From the NCBI GenBank assembly GCA_001543015.1, contig LFLC01000025.1:1-64000 (forward strand): a DNA stretch of 64,000 nt, written 5' to 3'. Under the pieces are notes generated by a model that saw nothing but the letters and a program-made list of their open reading frames with translations, did no database searches and had not been told where the DNA came from. The DNA is from Nitrosopumilus sp. LS_AOA. Lineage in GTDB: Archaea; Thermoproteota; Nitrososphaeria; Nitrososphaerales; Nitrosopumilaceae. A program made the translations under genes and the position numbers. Below are positions 1-9,722 of this stretch, piece by piece; the stretch's first letter is position 1, and the number at the start of each line of letters is the position of its first letter.

Positions 1-760
1 ATATAATTAAAAATTGTTTTTTATCACAAAAGAACAATACATCATTTTTTGGAATTTTTATTTTTACCTTATCTGGAATCCTAATGGAATCCATTGATTC
101 AGAAAGAAGTTTAGAGAACAATATCTCTTCAAGATTCAGTGGTTTTTCTCTTACAAAATTCAACACATCTTCTATTTGGTGGGTAATTCGTTCAATTGAT
201 CGTTCTGCACGATCTAATTGTTTTTGTTTCATTTCATCTGCACCATATAATATTTTTAAATTCTCTAGAGAGACCATTAGTATAGATAAAGGATTTCTAA
301 TATCATGTGCAATTCTTGCAGAGAATTCACCTAGCAGAGCAAGTTTTTCTTGACGGTTTCGATTTTTTGTTAAAATCAATTTTTGATTTAAATCTGAAAT
401 ATTTGAAATATCTTTTCCTGTAATTAAATAACCTCTTACATGATTGTTATTATCACGTAATGTAATTCCACTCCAGACAGATGAAAACGGATCACCTTCT
501 TTTCTTTTTACTCTAACTGGAACATTTTGTATTATGTTTGTAATTTTTAATTCTTTAAAAGATGATTTGATGATTTTTTTATCTTCATCCACAATTAGGT
601 CAAGGGGTACACCAAATCTAATTAATTCTGCTTTTTTATAATTTAAATTTTTTTCTAAATATTCATTACAATCAATTATTTTCCCACTATCATCTAATAA
701 TATCATCATATCTGGTGAACTTTCAATTAATATGTTAGATATTTGATTAGATTCAGTCAT
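1..760 (-). CDS. PAS-domain sensor histidine kinase (3' part beyond window edge)
   Basis: The frame is open from ATG at 760 down to base 1, so the protein is cut by the window edge after about 253 residues. Residues 1-115 read as a PAS sensor domain. A HisKA dimerisation domain follows, with H-box SARIAHDIRNPLSI and phospho-acceptor His152. The ATPase domain would lie outside the window. No signal peptide or membrane segment is visible, so it is probably a soluble sensor. It lies 95 nt downstream of a receiver protein on the same strand, which is the likely phosphorylation partner. The H-box closely resembles those of the kinases at 17694 and 30642, suggesting one expanded kinase family. The partner assignment is inference. 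Confidence 0.9.
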   Translation of the reverse strand, partial: MTESNQISNILIESSPDMMILLDDSGKIIDCNEYLEKNLNYKKAELIRFGVPLDLIVDEDKKIIKSSFKELKITNIIQNVPVRVKRKEGDPFSSVWSGITLRDNNNHVRGYLITGKDISNISDLNQKLILTKNRNRQEKLALLGEFSARIAHDIRNPLSILMVSLENLKILYGADEMKQKQLDRAERSIERITHQIEDVLNFVREKPLNLEEILFSKLLSESMDSIRIPDKVKIKIPKNDVLFFCDKKQFLII

Positions 761-855
761 TATTTACTTAACCTCATAGTTTATGAGATATATAATAACA
801 TTTTATCAAAGCAGGTAAAAAAATATAAAATAAAATTATTATTTCAGATAATCAT

Positions 856-1212
856 TTAAATTATTTTCATAAACTTTTCTAACTGTTTACAAGAACATGG
901 TTTTTCTATTATTTCAGTTACTTTGAATAATTTGATCTTTTTTTCATCATTTTCATTACAGAAACTTGTCAAAATGATTACTTTGGCTAGAGAATTTATT
1001 TTTTTGATATGTTCAAGACCATACAATCCATCATAAACAGGCATGTTAAGATCCAATAAAACAACATCAGGATTATGTTTTTTATATAATTGAACTGCAT
1101 CTAATCCGTTTTCCCCACATCCTAAAATATCAAATCCCCGAAGACTTAGATAATCTGAAAGTGATTCAAGCGTATCAACATTATCATCTACAACAATTAC
1201 TGATTTATTCAT
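856..1212 (-). CDS. Stand-alone CheY-like response regulator
   Basis: The 118-residue protein is a single receiver domain. It has the acidic pocket D9-D10, phospho-acceptor Asp54 in LLDLNMP, conserved Thr82/Ser83 and Lys104 in EKP. No DNA-binding or enzymatic output domain follows, so it must act by protein contact or as a phosphate relay. It is transcribed just ahead of the PAS histidine kinase (95 nt gap), forming a two-component pair. A second stand-alone receiver occurs at 32548 next to another kinase. The family call is secure; the target is unknown. Confidence 0.93.
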   Translation of the reverse strand: MNKSVIVVDDNVDTLESLSDYLSLRGFDILGCGENGLDAVQLYKKHNPDVVLLDLNMPVYDGLYGLEHIKKINSLAKVIILTSFCNENDEKKIKLFKVTEIIEKPCSCKQLEKFMKII

Positions 1213-1620
1213 GGTTAACTAGATGAGGTTAGAATTTCATTATATCCACCAGTATGTAATTTTTAGTACAGACACGTATCTCAGGCTCAAAAAAAAGATG
1301 AATTTTGATTAGATGTTATGGAATTTGAATTATTTTAAAAAATATTCACAATTATCCTAGATGAACATTTTAATATAATTTAAAAAGTTTGATTAATTTT
1401 TTAAACAGATACCAGGTTAGTGTGTATTTTGTATTATTTTCTAGAATTGTTATGATTTAATTTTTTATTTACTCAAATCTGATTCGTTGTAAAAGATCAT
1501 TATTATTTTCTCTTTGTTCACAAAAATAATATCGATCATTGACGATCATCGCAATGATCGATTCAAAAAATAATTTTTATATATCATTTTTCAAGATGGT
1601 GAAGATATGAGGGTCATACG
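1213..1620. other. Intergenic region, 408 nt
   Basis: No convincing gene was found. The stretch is AT-rich and holds the divergent promoters of the receiver gene (minus) and the zinc-ribbon gene at 1621 (plus), plus the palindrome at 1531-1562. Confidence 0.6.
1531..1562. promoter_or_regulatory. Inverted repeat, candidate operator
   Basis: Perfect 11-bp arms ATCGATCATTG and CAATGATCGAT flank a 10-nt centre that itself contains CGATCATCG, giving three related CGATCAT-like blocks. It ends about 12 bp before a TATA-like tract (1574-1583), which lies about 40 bp before ATG 1621. That is where an archaeal regulator would bind beside the TATA/BRE. Regulatory function is inferred from position and symmetry. 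Confidence 0.5.
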
Positions 1621-1728
1621 ATGATAAAGATTTGTAAATGGTGTGGAGATAAATTTGAAAATAGAGCTACTGATTTTTGCTCAAGTATATGCTCAAGCCA
1701 CGACATAGAATACAAAATAACTACCTAA
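1621..1728 (+). CDS. Zinc-ribbon mini-protein, 35 aa
   Basis: ATG 1621 gives a 35-residue protein with CKWCG near the N-terminus and a CSSIC pair further on, spaced as in a treble-clef or zinc-ribbon knuckle. GAGG lies about 10 nt before the start and a TATA tract about 40 bp before it. Its stop is 1 nt from the convergent TRIC gene's stop. Function is unknown; metal binding is inferred from the cysteines. Confidence 0.6.
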   Translation: MIKICKWCGDKFENRATDFCSSICSSHDIEYKITT

Positions 1729-1729
1729 A

Positions 1730-2368
1730 TTATTCTGAAGTCTCTTTTACTTTGGGTAAATTCCAATGATACTTCATTGCAAGTAATCTTGTTCCAGTAG
1801 CTACTACTATACCAATAACTGATGCAATTTGAATATCTACACCTGCATTTAGAATACCATAAAAGACTACTATTCCAATGATACTGGCAACAGCATATAC
1901 TTCTTTGACAAAAACAATTGGTATCTCTCTGACAAATACATCTCTCAATATTCCACCACCAATTGCTGTAATCATTCCTCCAAATAGCATTGGAAGAAAC
2001 TCCATTCCAACTACCTGATATGCAATAGATGCACCCAAAATTGAAAACACTCCTAATCCTATAGCATCAAAGACTAACCAAATGTTCATTTTACTTCTAA
2101 ATTTTGTATACAAGAAAAACATTACAACTCCAACTACTACAGTAATTGAAATGTAGATAGGATCAGAGAACGCAGTAGGAAATCTACCAAAAATTACATC
2201 ACGAGTAATACCACCTGCCACTCCAACTACAGTAGCTAGTACTATAATTCCAAAAATGTCTGCTTTGTGAGATATTGCTTTTGATGCTCCAGTTACTGCA
2301 AAAGCAATTGTCCCCAAATAATCTAAAATACTAATGAAGCCATCTATTGGAAAAGAGAATTCAACCAA
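1730..2368 (-). CDS. TRIC/UPF0126 family membrane channel-like protein
   Basis: The 212-residue protein is almost entirely hydrophobic, with about seven membrane helices. It carries the duplicated glycine-rich motif of the family: GVAGGITRDV near residue 50 and AIGGGILRDV near residue 138, each followed by an F/V-R-x-I/F-P segment. Prokaryotic TRIC/UPF0126 proteins (YadS/YvgT type) form trimeric cation-permeable channels, so potassium or another monovalent cation is the likely substrate by family. The length is normal. The start is TTG 2368; no later ATG would preserve the first helix. Confidence 0.88.
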   Translation of the reverse strand: MVEFSFPIDGFISILDYLGTIAFAVTGASKAISHKADIFGIIVLATVVGVAGGITRDVIFGRFPTAFSDPIYISITVVVGVVMFFLYTKFRSKMNIWLVFDAIGLGVFSILGASIAYQVVGMEFLPMLFGGMITAIGGGILRDVFVREIPIVFVKEVYAVASIIGIVVFYGILNAGVDIQIASVIGIVVATGTRLLAMKYHWNLPKVKETSE

Positions 2369-2449
2369 ATCAATACAAACTGTACAGCTAGTGCTAATTA
2401 AGATTGATAAAAATAAAGATCAAAATTAAATTGAAAAAAGTATAGTTTT

Positions 2450-2770
2450 CTATCCAAATAGTGAAGACAAACCTTCCATGGCTGCTTCTTCGTTCTTTGG
2501 CTCTTCTTTCTTTTCTTCTTTTGCTTCTCCACCGGCTGCTGGTGCATCTGCTGCTGCTGCTGCAACTGCTACAGGTGCGGCTTTAACTGCATCATCGATA
2601 TTAATATCGGCTAATGCTGCAACTAGAGATTTAACTTGGGCTTCATTAACTTCAGCGCCAGATGCTTTAACAACTGAACTGAGATTTGCCTCATCAACGT
2701 TTTTTCCTAGCTTGTGAAGAAGTAAAGCAGCGTAAACATATTCCATTGTATCGAGATTTTCTTGGGGCAT
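2450..2770 (-). CDS. rpl12: Ribosomal protein P1 (archaeal L12)
   Basis: The 106-residue protein has the archaeal stalk layout: an N-terminal helical dimerisation domain starting [12 protein letters not shown], an Ala-rich hinge, a Lys/Glu-rich linker and the conserved GLSSLFG tail that contacts elongation factors. It forms the ribosomal stalk on P0/L10. ATG 2770 is the first start; Met9 is an alternative, and homologues commonly begin at MEY. In many archaea P1 follows L11-L1-L10, but here those genes are absent and the upstream neighbour is an unknown protein, so the stalk gene has separated from its usual partners. Confidence 0.95.
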   Translation of the reverse strand: MPQENLDTMEYVYAALLLHKLGKNVDEANLSSVVKASGAEVNEAQVKSLVAALADINIDDAVKAAPVAVAAAAADAPAAGGEAKEEKKEEPKNEEAAMEGLSSLFG

Positions 2771-2811
2771 AATATAAAACTATGGAGAAATTATGCCTAG
2801 AAATTTGAATT

Positions 2812-3321
2812 TTAGTTTAAAATTTTCAGACTTCTACAAACAGCGTAGAGAGTTCTTTTGAGATGTTTATCAGTTAGAGTATCCATTCTATTTTTTAAAA
2901 TTCGTTTTGCCTCATCTTGTTTATCCCCTACAGGCAATGATAGAACTGCATTGATGAATTCAGGTATTGATTCTCGAATCCACCCATCAAGCATTCCATA
3001 GACTTGTGGAGGTATTAGATCGCACTTGTCTTTATCAAGATCAATAATGTCCGTATAATTTTCATGCTCCACCCTATACACTAAAGCTAATACAACATTA
3101 TCAGGAGTTGGGTATTGTAAAATTTCTCGGGAACGCTCACCAGTCTTTCCTTGAGCAAGTTTGTTTTTGAGGCCTACGGGATTAACAATAATACCATTAA
3201 TTCCGACTTTATTATCCTCAATACCTGTAACGGTTCCAAAGATAAAGTCAAAAAATTCTCCATTTTTTTTAGTAGAGAAAATATTTGTTCCAATAGAGAG
3301 TTCTGGTTTTTTCCCAAACAT
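2812..3321 (-). CDS. Conserved-looking hypothetical protein, 169 aa
   Basis: Not recognised. The soluble protein begins with a beta-rich segment of about 70 residues (GTVTGIEDNKVGINGIIV), possibly a small barrel, followed by an alpha-helical C-terminal half ending in basic residues. It has no signal peptide, membrane helix or cysteine motif of note. It sits 41 nt upstream of rpl12 on the same strand and is divergent from alaS, so it may be co-transcribed with the stalk gene. A translation-related role is only a guess from context. Confidence 0.75.
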   Translation of the reverse strand: MFGKKPELSIGTNIFSTKKNGEFFDFIFGTVTGIEDNKVGINGIIVNPVGLKNKLAQGKTGERSREILQYPTPDNVVLALVYRVEHENYTDIIDLDKDKCDLIPPQVYGMLDGWIRESIPEFINAVLSLPVGDKQDEAKRILKNRMDTLTDKHLKRTLYAVCRSLKILN

Positions 3322-3452
3322 GAGTAATCTGAAAAGGATATTCTATTTAATCTATGATTAAGTGGTGATTCTTTACCGAAAAATTGAGCATAGTTTTCTT
3401 AAAGATCATCCTAGCGTTAATTCTTAATATCAGGGAATTAGAGTCTCCAACG

Positions 3453-6122
3453 TTGGACAAAAGCCAAATTCTAAAAGAATTCTCATCAGACCCTGACAAA
3501 TATTACAATGTCAAACTATTCGCAGAACAAGGATTCACCAGGAAAGCATGCACAAAATGTGGCAGATTCTTTTGGACATTAAACGCGGATAGAGACTTGT
3601 GTCCTGATGATGGACTAGACACATATTCATTCATTGGAGATCCACCTACAACAAAACGATTTGATTATACTCAAGCTTGGAAGCAAGTAGAAGAATTTTT
3701 TGTAAAAAACAATCACACATCAGTGAGCAGGTATCCTGTGGTTTGTCGATGGCGTGATGACTTGTATTTTACAATTGCATCAATAGTTGACTTTCAAAGA
3801 ATAATGGGTAGTAAGGTAGTCTTTGAGTTTCCTGCAAATCCACTAGTAGTACCGCAGACATGTTTACGATTCAAGGATTTAGAAAATGTCGGAGTTACAG
3901 GTAGACACTTTTCATCTTTTTGCATGATAGGGCAACACAGTGTTCCTGATTTGGGAGGATACTGGAAAGATGAATGTGTTGATTTGGATTATAGATTATT
4001 GACTGAGCAATTTGGAATTAGAAAAGAGGAAGTAGTCTTTGTTGAGGATGTTTGGGCGGGCGGTGGTTCGTTTGGTCCATCACTAGAATATTTTGTGCAA
4101 GGATTAGAGCTTGGTAATGCAGTGTTTACTGAATTTCAAGGAGAGTTAGGCCAGCATACAACACTTGACCAGAGAGTAATTGACATGGGTGCAGGACTTG
4201 AGAGATTTGCATGGATAACAAATGGAACCCCTACAGCTTATGATTGCTGTTTTGGTCCAATTAACCAAATGTTATTTGAAAAAGTTGGAATTGATTCAGA
4301 TTCTAATGTGTTGAGAAAATACTTTACAGAAATTGCGCGAGTCATTGACAAGTTTGATGATCTAAATGTAGTTAGACGACATGCAATTAAAACTGCAGGA
4401 GTTACTGATTCACAATTAAAAAATATGATAATACCACTTGAAGGAGTGTATCTAATTGCTGATCATTTGAGAACTTTGATATTTGCAATTGCTGATGGTG
4501 CGCTACCATCAAACGTTGGTGGAGGGTACAACTTACGAATGATGTTGCGACGAATCAATGGAACAATTAATCGACTAGGATTGAAACTAGACATTGATGA
4601 GTTAATTGATACTCATATTGATTATTTGAAAGATACGTATCCAGAGCTTGATGAGAAAAGAGGAGACGTTAAAGAAATTCTAAGAATTGAATCAGGCAGA
4701 TACGAGGAATCAAAAATCCACATGAAGAAAAAGGCTGAAAAGATTCGAGGTAAAGGAGTACCAACAGTTGATGAATTAATCACACTCTACGAATCAGATG
4801 GAATTACACCTGAATATCTCAAGGAAGTGGATGCAATTACGGAAATCCCCTCATCATTTTATGCAAAACTATCTGATTTGCACCAGTCAGATAAGAAAAA
4901 ACCAATGGCGCAATTAGAGTTAGATGGTATAGCAGAAACTGAAATGTTATTTTACAAAGATGACCCAATGGAGTTTGAAGCCAAAGTTCTCAAAGTCTTT
5001 GAGAAAGGAGTTGTGCTTGATAGGACATCATTTTACGCACGAGGTGGAGGACAAGAACCTGACTTGGGTAGTATTGCTGGAAGTAAAGTAATTGATGTGA
5101 ATAAACACGGTGGAATAATTTTGCACGAGCTTGAAGGTGGAATTCCAAAGGAAGGTGATACTGTAAAATGTTTAGTCGATGTAACAAGACGTGCAAACAT
5201 TACAAAAAACCACACAAGCACTCACATACTAAACACATCATCACGAAAGATTCTTGGTTCATGGATTTGGCAACACTCTGCATTCAAAGATGTAGATCAT
5301 GCTAGGTTGGATATCACACACCACTCATCATTATCTGATGAGGAAGTACAACAAATTGAGGATGCAGCAAATCAAATGGTTAAAGAAAACATTCCAGTAT
5401 CCATTGATTACTATGACAGAGGAACTGCAGAACAGAAATATGGATTTAGAATTTATCAGGGCGGTGTAGTTCCAGTAAAGTCAGTAAGAATTGTATCAAT
5501 TGCGGATAAAGACATTGAGGCATGTGGTGGTACACATGTAAAAACAACAGGAGACATAGAACTAATTAAAATTACAAAGACTAAACGAATTCAAGATGGT
5601 GTAGTTCGTTTAGAGTTTGTCTCAGGACCTACAGCTGCTGCATACGTTGAGCAACAAAAAGTATTACAAGTAAAAAATGCTGAAGAGTCTGCACAAAAAG
5701 AAATCAAAGAAAAGGTACGAGAAGAAAATAAACAAAAATCTCGTGACTTGATTCCTATTTTGTTAGATGAGGTACTAGCTGGAAACTCTGGAGATATTGG
5801 AAAAATTTCAGTCAAAAACAAATTGTGTTTTACTGCTGATGAATCCTATGATGATTATTTCCATCAAAACTTTGGAAAGAAGCTAGTGAGCAAAGAGGAT
5901 ACTGCAGCTTATTGTGGAATATTTGAGGCAGGACCAACAATTAGAGTAATGATATTCGCAGGTACGAAATCAGGCGTTGATGCAGGCACAATTGCTCGTG
6001 AAATTTCAACTATTTTGGGTGGTTCTGGAGGCGGAGATTCTAAATTTGCACAAGGTGGAGGAAAAGACACATCTAAAAAAGAGCAGGCAATAGCCAAAGC
6101 AAAATCAATGATTTTAGGATGA
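3453..6122 (+). CDS. alaS: Alanyl-tRNA synthetase
   Basis: This is class II AlaRS of the archaeal type. It opens with a zinc-binding segment (CTKCGRFFWT, then CPDD), followed by the aminoacylation core, tRNA-recognition helices, an editing domain with HxxxH (HTSTHI) and CxxxH (CGGTH) zinc ligands, and a C-terminal coiled coil plus Gly-rich domain. The frame is open back to TTG 3384, but those extra 23 residues are hydrophobic and unlike AlaRS. TTG 3453 (LDKSQILKEF) is the better start. leuS begins 4 nt after its stop, so the two are one operon. It charges tRNA-Ala in the cytoplasm. Confidence 0.96.
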   Translation: MDKSQILKEFSSDPDKYYNVKLFAEQGFTRKACTKCGRFFWTLNADRDLCPDDGLDTYSFIGDPPTTKRFDYTQAWKQVEEFFVKNNHTSVSRYPVVCRWRDDLYFTIASIVDFQRIMGSKVVFEFPANPLVVPQTCLRFKDLENVGVTGRHFSSFCMIGQHSVPDLGGYWKDECVDLDYRLLTEQFGIRKEEVVFVEDVWAGGGSFGPSLEYFVQGLELGNAVFTEFQGELGQHTTLDQRVIDMGAGLERFAWITNGTPTAYDCCFGPINQMLFEKVGIDSDSNVLRKYFTEIARVIDKFDDLNVVRRHAIKTAGVTDSQLKNMIIPLEGVYLIADHLRTLIFAIADGALPSNVGGGYNLRMMLRRINGTINRLGLKLDIDELIDTHIDYLKDTYPELDEKRGDVKEILRIESGRYEESKIHMKKKAEKIRGKGVPTVDELITLYESDGITPEYLKEVDAITEIPSSFYAKLSDLHQSDKKKPMAQLELDGIAETEMLFYKDDPMEFEAKVLKVFEKGVVLDRTSFYARGGGQEPDLGSIAGSKVIDVNKHGGIILHELEGGIPKEGDTVKCLVDVTRRANITKNHTSTHILNTSSRKILGSWIWQHSAFKDVDHARLDITHHSSLSDEEVQQIEDAANQMVKENIPVSIDYYDRGTAEQKYGFRIYQGGVVPVKSVRIVSIADKDIEACGGTHVKTTGDIELIKITKTKRIQDGVVRLEFVSGPTAAAYVEQQKVLQVKNAEESAQKEIKEKVREENKQKSRDLIPILLDEVLAGNSGDIGKISVKNKLCFTADESYDDYFHQNFGKKLVSKEDTAAYCGIFEAGPTIRVMIFAGTKSGVDAGTIAREISTILGGSGGGDSKFAQGGGKDTSKKEQAIAKAKSMILG

Positions 6123-6126
6123 TACT

Positions 6127-8994
6127 ATGACAATTAACTGGAATGAAATAGAAACAAAGTGGCGTAAAGTATGGGATGAATCAAAAGACTTTGAAACAAA
6201 TCCAAATGAGAAACCAAAGAAATTCATTACAGTAGCTTATCCTTACCCAAATTCTCCGCAACACATCGGACATGGCAGAACATACACACTAGCTGATGTT
6301 CATGCAAGGTACTATAGAATGAAAGGGTACAATGTACTATTCCCAATGGGATTCCATTATACTGGAACTCCAGTGCTGGGAATGGCCAAACGAATTCAAG
6401 CAGGAGAGAAAGAAATTCTTGATGGGTTGAGAAATGTATACAAAGTTCCTGAAGATGCAATCAAAACATTTGTTGAACCAATAAAAATTGCAGACTATTT
6501 TCATGAAGAGATAAAGTCTGGCATGATTGAGATGGGTTATTCCATTGATTGGCGTCGAGAGTTTACTACCATAGTTCCAGGGTATCAGAAATTTATTGAA
6601 TGGCAAATTACCACACTCAAAGAGAATGGAAAAATAATTCAGGGGAGTCATCCAGTTGGATGGTGTCCTAATGATAGTAATCCAGTGTCCCAACACGATA
6701 CAATGGGCGATGTTGAACCAAAGATTGATGATAAGAATTTCTTGGTAAAGTTTGTCTTTGGGGAATTTATTTTCCCAGTTACAACGTTACGTCCAGAAAC
6801 TATCTTTGGTGTTACGAATCTGTGGGTTAATCCAAATATAATTTACAAAAAATTAACAGTTGATGGGGAGAAATGGATTGTATCTAAAGAGTGTGCATAC
6901 AAGTTACAATTCTTTGATAAAGTAATAACAGAGGATGGAGAAATTGCAGGGACCGACATCATTGGGAAATATGCCAAAACTCATGATGGACGAGACATTC
7001 CAATACTACCTGCAGAATTTGTAGAGCCTGGAATGGGGACTGGTCTTGTAATGTCAGTACCTGGCCACGCACCAAAAGACTACCAAGCACTCTTAGATTT
7101 GAAGGCTAAAGGGTATGAACTAGCCGTAAAAATCGAACCAATCTCAATCATAGTTACAGAAGGGTATGACAAATTCCCAGCTCAGCAGATTTGTGAAAAG
7201 TTGGGTGTGACTCATCAGTCAGATGAAAAATTAGAAGAGGCTACAAAGGAATTGTACCTCAAAGAGTTTACTGATGGAAAATTAAATGAGCGATGTGGAG
7301 ATTTCAATAATGAAAAAGTAAAGTTTGGTCGAGATAAAGTACGAGTATGGTTGGCAGAGAATAAACATTTAGAAAAATTCCCTATCCTTGAGAATGCACC
7401 AGTACATTGTAGATGTGGAACTCTGTGTGTTGTGAAGATTTTGAATAATCAATGGTTTTTGAATTATGGTGATGAAGAATGGAAGGTGCAAGCTCGTAAT
7501 TGTTTTGATGAGATGAACATTCTACCAAATAATATCAAAACAGAATTCAAAGAAGTAATCGATTGGTTACATGAGCGAGCATGTGCAAGACAACAAGGGT
7601 TGGGGACAAAACTACCATGGGATAAGGATTGGATTGTTGAATCACTCTCAGATTCAGTCATCTACATGGCATACTATACCATATCACGATTTGTAAATGA
7701 TGGAACTGTAACACCTGAGAATCTAACACATGAATTATTTGATTACATTTTACTTGACAAAGGTGATGTAAATAAAGCTGCTAGTACATCCAAGCTTGCA
7801 GAGGATATCATTGAAACATTGAAAGAAGAATTCAATTACTTTTACCCAGTTGATTCAAGACATTCAGGTAGAGACTTGGTGCAGAACCATTTGTCATTTT
7901 TTGTATTAAACCATGTAGCAATATTTGAGAAAAAATTATGGCCAAAAGAAATTGTAGTCAATGGTTCAGTAATGATGGATGGAGCTAAAATGAGTAAGAG
8001 TATGGGAAATATTATTCCACTTCGTTCAGCAATTAGAGAACATGGGGCTGACCCAATTAGATTAGCAATCATATCATCAGCAGAACTACTCCAAGATGCT
8101 GATTTTAACATGGAGTCAGTTATTGGAATTCAAAGCAAGCTGTTATCACTGTTAGATGAGTGCTCTAGGCTCAAAAATGATCCGATTTCAGGCTTGGAGG
8201 CTGAAGATAAATGGATTTTATCAAAATCTCAGAGGATGATTGCTCAAGTTACAGAATCAATTGAAAAAATGAGATTACGTGAAGCACTCCATGATATACT
8301 ATTTTCATTTGAATCAGACTTGAGTTGGTATAACAAAAGAGTGCAAGCTAAAGGCAGAGAAAATATTACAGGAATAATGTATAAAATAAATTCTGCACGA
8401 GTTGCAATGCTATCCCCATTTGCACCACACATAGCTGAGGAAATGTGGCAGCAGCTTGGTGGTGAAGGTTCAGTTTCAAAATCAGATTGGCCTGCATATT
8501 CTAAAGATGATGTTGATGCTACATCAATACAGTCTGAGAATTTACTAAAAGGAACCATTGATGATATTGCAAATATTCTCAAAGTTACAAAAATCACTCC
8601 AAAGAAAATTACAATCTATGTAAACTCTGATGAATTAAAATCCAAAGTGTATCGTAAAGTACTTGGGATTATGGTTGGAGGACAAAACAACATGGGGGTG
8701 GTTATGAAGGAGTTAATCGCTGACCCAGAAACTACAGTTGCTAAAAAAATGCCTGACTACATCCAAAAGGTGATTAAAGATTTACATTCAGAATCTGAAG
8801 AGATTAAGCAGATGAAGCTTGAATCAGATTCCTTTGATGAGAAAAAATTTCTCTCTGCAGAGTTATCAAGCATTGGTAAGAAAGAATTTGGTGTAGAGAT
8901 TACAGTGTACTCTGCAAGTGATGCAGACATTTATGATCCTAAAGGTAAGGCACGCCATGCAAGACCATTCAAACCAGCAATACTAATTGAATAG
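6127..8994 (+). CDS. leuS: Leucyl-tRNA synthetase
   Basis: This 955-residue class I synthetase has the signature HIGH (residues 46-49) and KMSKS (621-625). Between them lies the CP1 editing insertion, with the threonine-rich TTLRPETIFGVTN strand. After KMSKS comes the helical anticodon-binding domain (about 700-790) and an archaeal/eukaryotic-type C-terminal extension. It charges tRNA-Leu and edits mischarged tRNA. ATG 6127 follows the alaS stop by 4 nt, consistent with translation from one bicistronic mRNA. Length and domain order are normal. Confidence 0.97.
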   Translation: MTINWNEIETKWRKVWDESKDFETNPNEKPKKFITVAYPYPNSPQHIGHGRTYTLADVHARYYRMKGYNVLFPMGFHYTGTPVLGMAKRIQAGEKEILDGLRNVYKVPEDAIKTFVEPIKIADYFHEEIKSGMIEMGYSIDWRREFTTIVPGYQKFIEWQITTLKENGKIIQGSHPVGWCPNDSNPVSQHDTMGDVEPKIDDKNFLVKFVFGEFIFPVTTLRPETIFGVTNLWVNPNIIYKKLTVDGEKWIVSKECAYKLQFFDKVITEDGEIAGTDIIGKYAKTHDGRDIPILPAEFVEPGMGTGLVMSVPGHAPKDYQALLDLKAKGYELAVKIEPISIIVTEGYDKFPAQQICEKLGVTHQSDEKLEEATKELYLKEFTDGKLNERCGDFNNEKVKFGRDKVRVWLAENKHLEKFPILENAPVHCRCGTLCVVKILNNQWFLNYGDEEWKVQARNCFDEMNILPNNIKTEFKEVIDWLHERACARQQGLGTKLPWDKDWIVESLSDSVIYMAYYTISRFVNDGTVTPENLTHELFDYILLDKGDVNKAASTSKLAEDIIETLKEEFNYFYPVDSRHSGRDLVQNHLSFFVLNHVAIFEKKLWPKEIVVNGSVMMDGAKMSKSMGNIIPLRSAIREHGADPIRLAIISSAELLQDADFNMESVIGIQSKLLSLLDECSRLKNDPISGLEAEDKWILSKSQRMIAQVTESIEKMRLREALHDILFSFESDLSWYNKRVQAKGRENITGIMYKINSARVAMLSPFAPHIAEEMWQQLGGEGSVSKSDWPAYSKDDVDATSIQSENLLKGTIDDIANILKVTKITPKKITIYVNSDELKSKVYRKVLGIMVGGQNNMGVVMKELIADPETTVAKKMPDYIQKVIKDLHSESEEIKQMKLESDSFDEKKFLSAELSSIGKKEFGVEITVYSASDADIYDPKGKARHARPFKPAILIE

Positions 8995-9094
8995 GATTTT
9001 GTTCATCTAATACAAGTCATACAAATTCATGATTCAACTCCACGTGGATTCAGGTACCTTATTGGTGATAGAAATGGACGCAGTTAGGTACAAA

Positions 9095-9577
9095 TTAAAT
9101 TTTTGAGAGAATTTTCTTCTTTTTTTCCTGGAATTCTTTGTTTGTAATTATTCCTGCCTTCTTTAATGCACCAAGTTTTTCTAGTAAATCAAGGTTTTTT
9201 TGTTTTGATTGTGTACTCTTTTTTAATTTAGATTTGAGCATTCCACTTTTTTGTAGAATTGAATCACTAATCTCATAACCTTTCTTCTTTGCTTGTTTAA
9301 CAATTTCTTCAGATTTTTCACGCGTAAGCTCATGAACAAATTTGTTCTTTGTTGCCATCTTACCTAACTCTTTAGTTTTCCTCCTAGCAAGACGAGTTTG
9401 GAATTTTAGATCTTTTATAATTTGATCTTTTGTTTTACGTTTGAATCTACGTGTATATTCTTCAATTACAAGTATTGGGAAAGGAGAATATTCCACATCA
9501 AGATAGTATTTGATAATAGTGTCATCAGGTAATTTTTTTAGATATTCTTTGAGTGATTTTTCTGATTTTAATTCCAT
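9095..9577 (-). CDS. Hypothetical protein with SHOCT-like C-terminus
   Basis: The 160-residue protein is highly basic (Lys-rich) and has no membrane segment. The last 30 residues (LLEKLGALKKAGIITNKEF followed by a Lys-rich helix) match a SHOCT-type short helical domain, usually C-terminal and thought to mediate oligomerisation or nucleic-acid contact. The N-terminal 60 residues look like a small helical domain. It is convergent with leuS. A dispersed 17-nt repeat lies just upstream of its start (9625-9641). Function is unknown. Confidence 0.75.
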   Translation of the reverse strand: MELKSEKSLKEYLKKLPDDTIIKYYLDVEYSPFPILVIEEYTRRFKRKTKDQIIKDLKFQTRLARRKTKELGKMATKNKFVHELTREKSEEIVKQAKKKGYEISDSILQKSGMLKSKLKKSTQSKQKNLDLLEKLGALKKAGIITNKEFQEKKKKILSKI

Positions 9578-9624
9578 ACATTAAATTCAGTACGTACTCA
9601 TAAAAAGATTGTAGATTCAATTCC

Positions 9625-9660
9625 TTAGAGGCTTGAACCATGTATGGAGATAAAATGAAA
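9625..9660 (+). repeat. Dispersed intergenic repeat, copy A
   Basis: TTAGAGGCTTGAACCAT at 9625-9641 is identical to 22994-23010 and is followed in both places by a TGGA(g)ATAAAATGA segment. A diverged copy lies at 25731-25765. All are intergenic. Read on the minus strand, the core GGTTCAAGCC resembles a tRNA B box, but no tRNA folds here. Confidence 0.5.
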
Positions 9661-9722
9661 CGGTGAAAGGTGAATAGAATTGGAAATATGGTTTAATATT
9701 TTAAAATCAAAAATTATTCAAA

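Noticed and set aside
3384-3452. N-terminal extension of alaS from TTG 3384
   Set aside because: The 23 residues are hydrophobic and unlike AlaRS; TTG 3453 begins at the expected N-terminus.
9039-9048. Palindrome TCCACGTGGA after leuS
   Set aside because: Only 10 bp, at a convergent gene end without a nearby start; no second copy seen.
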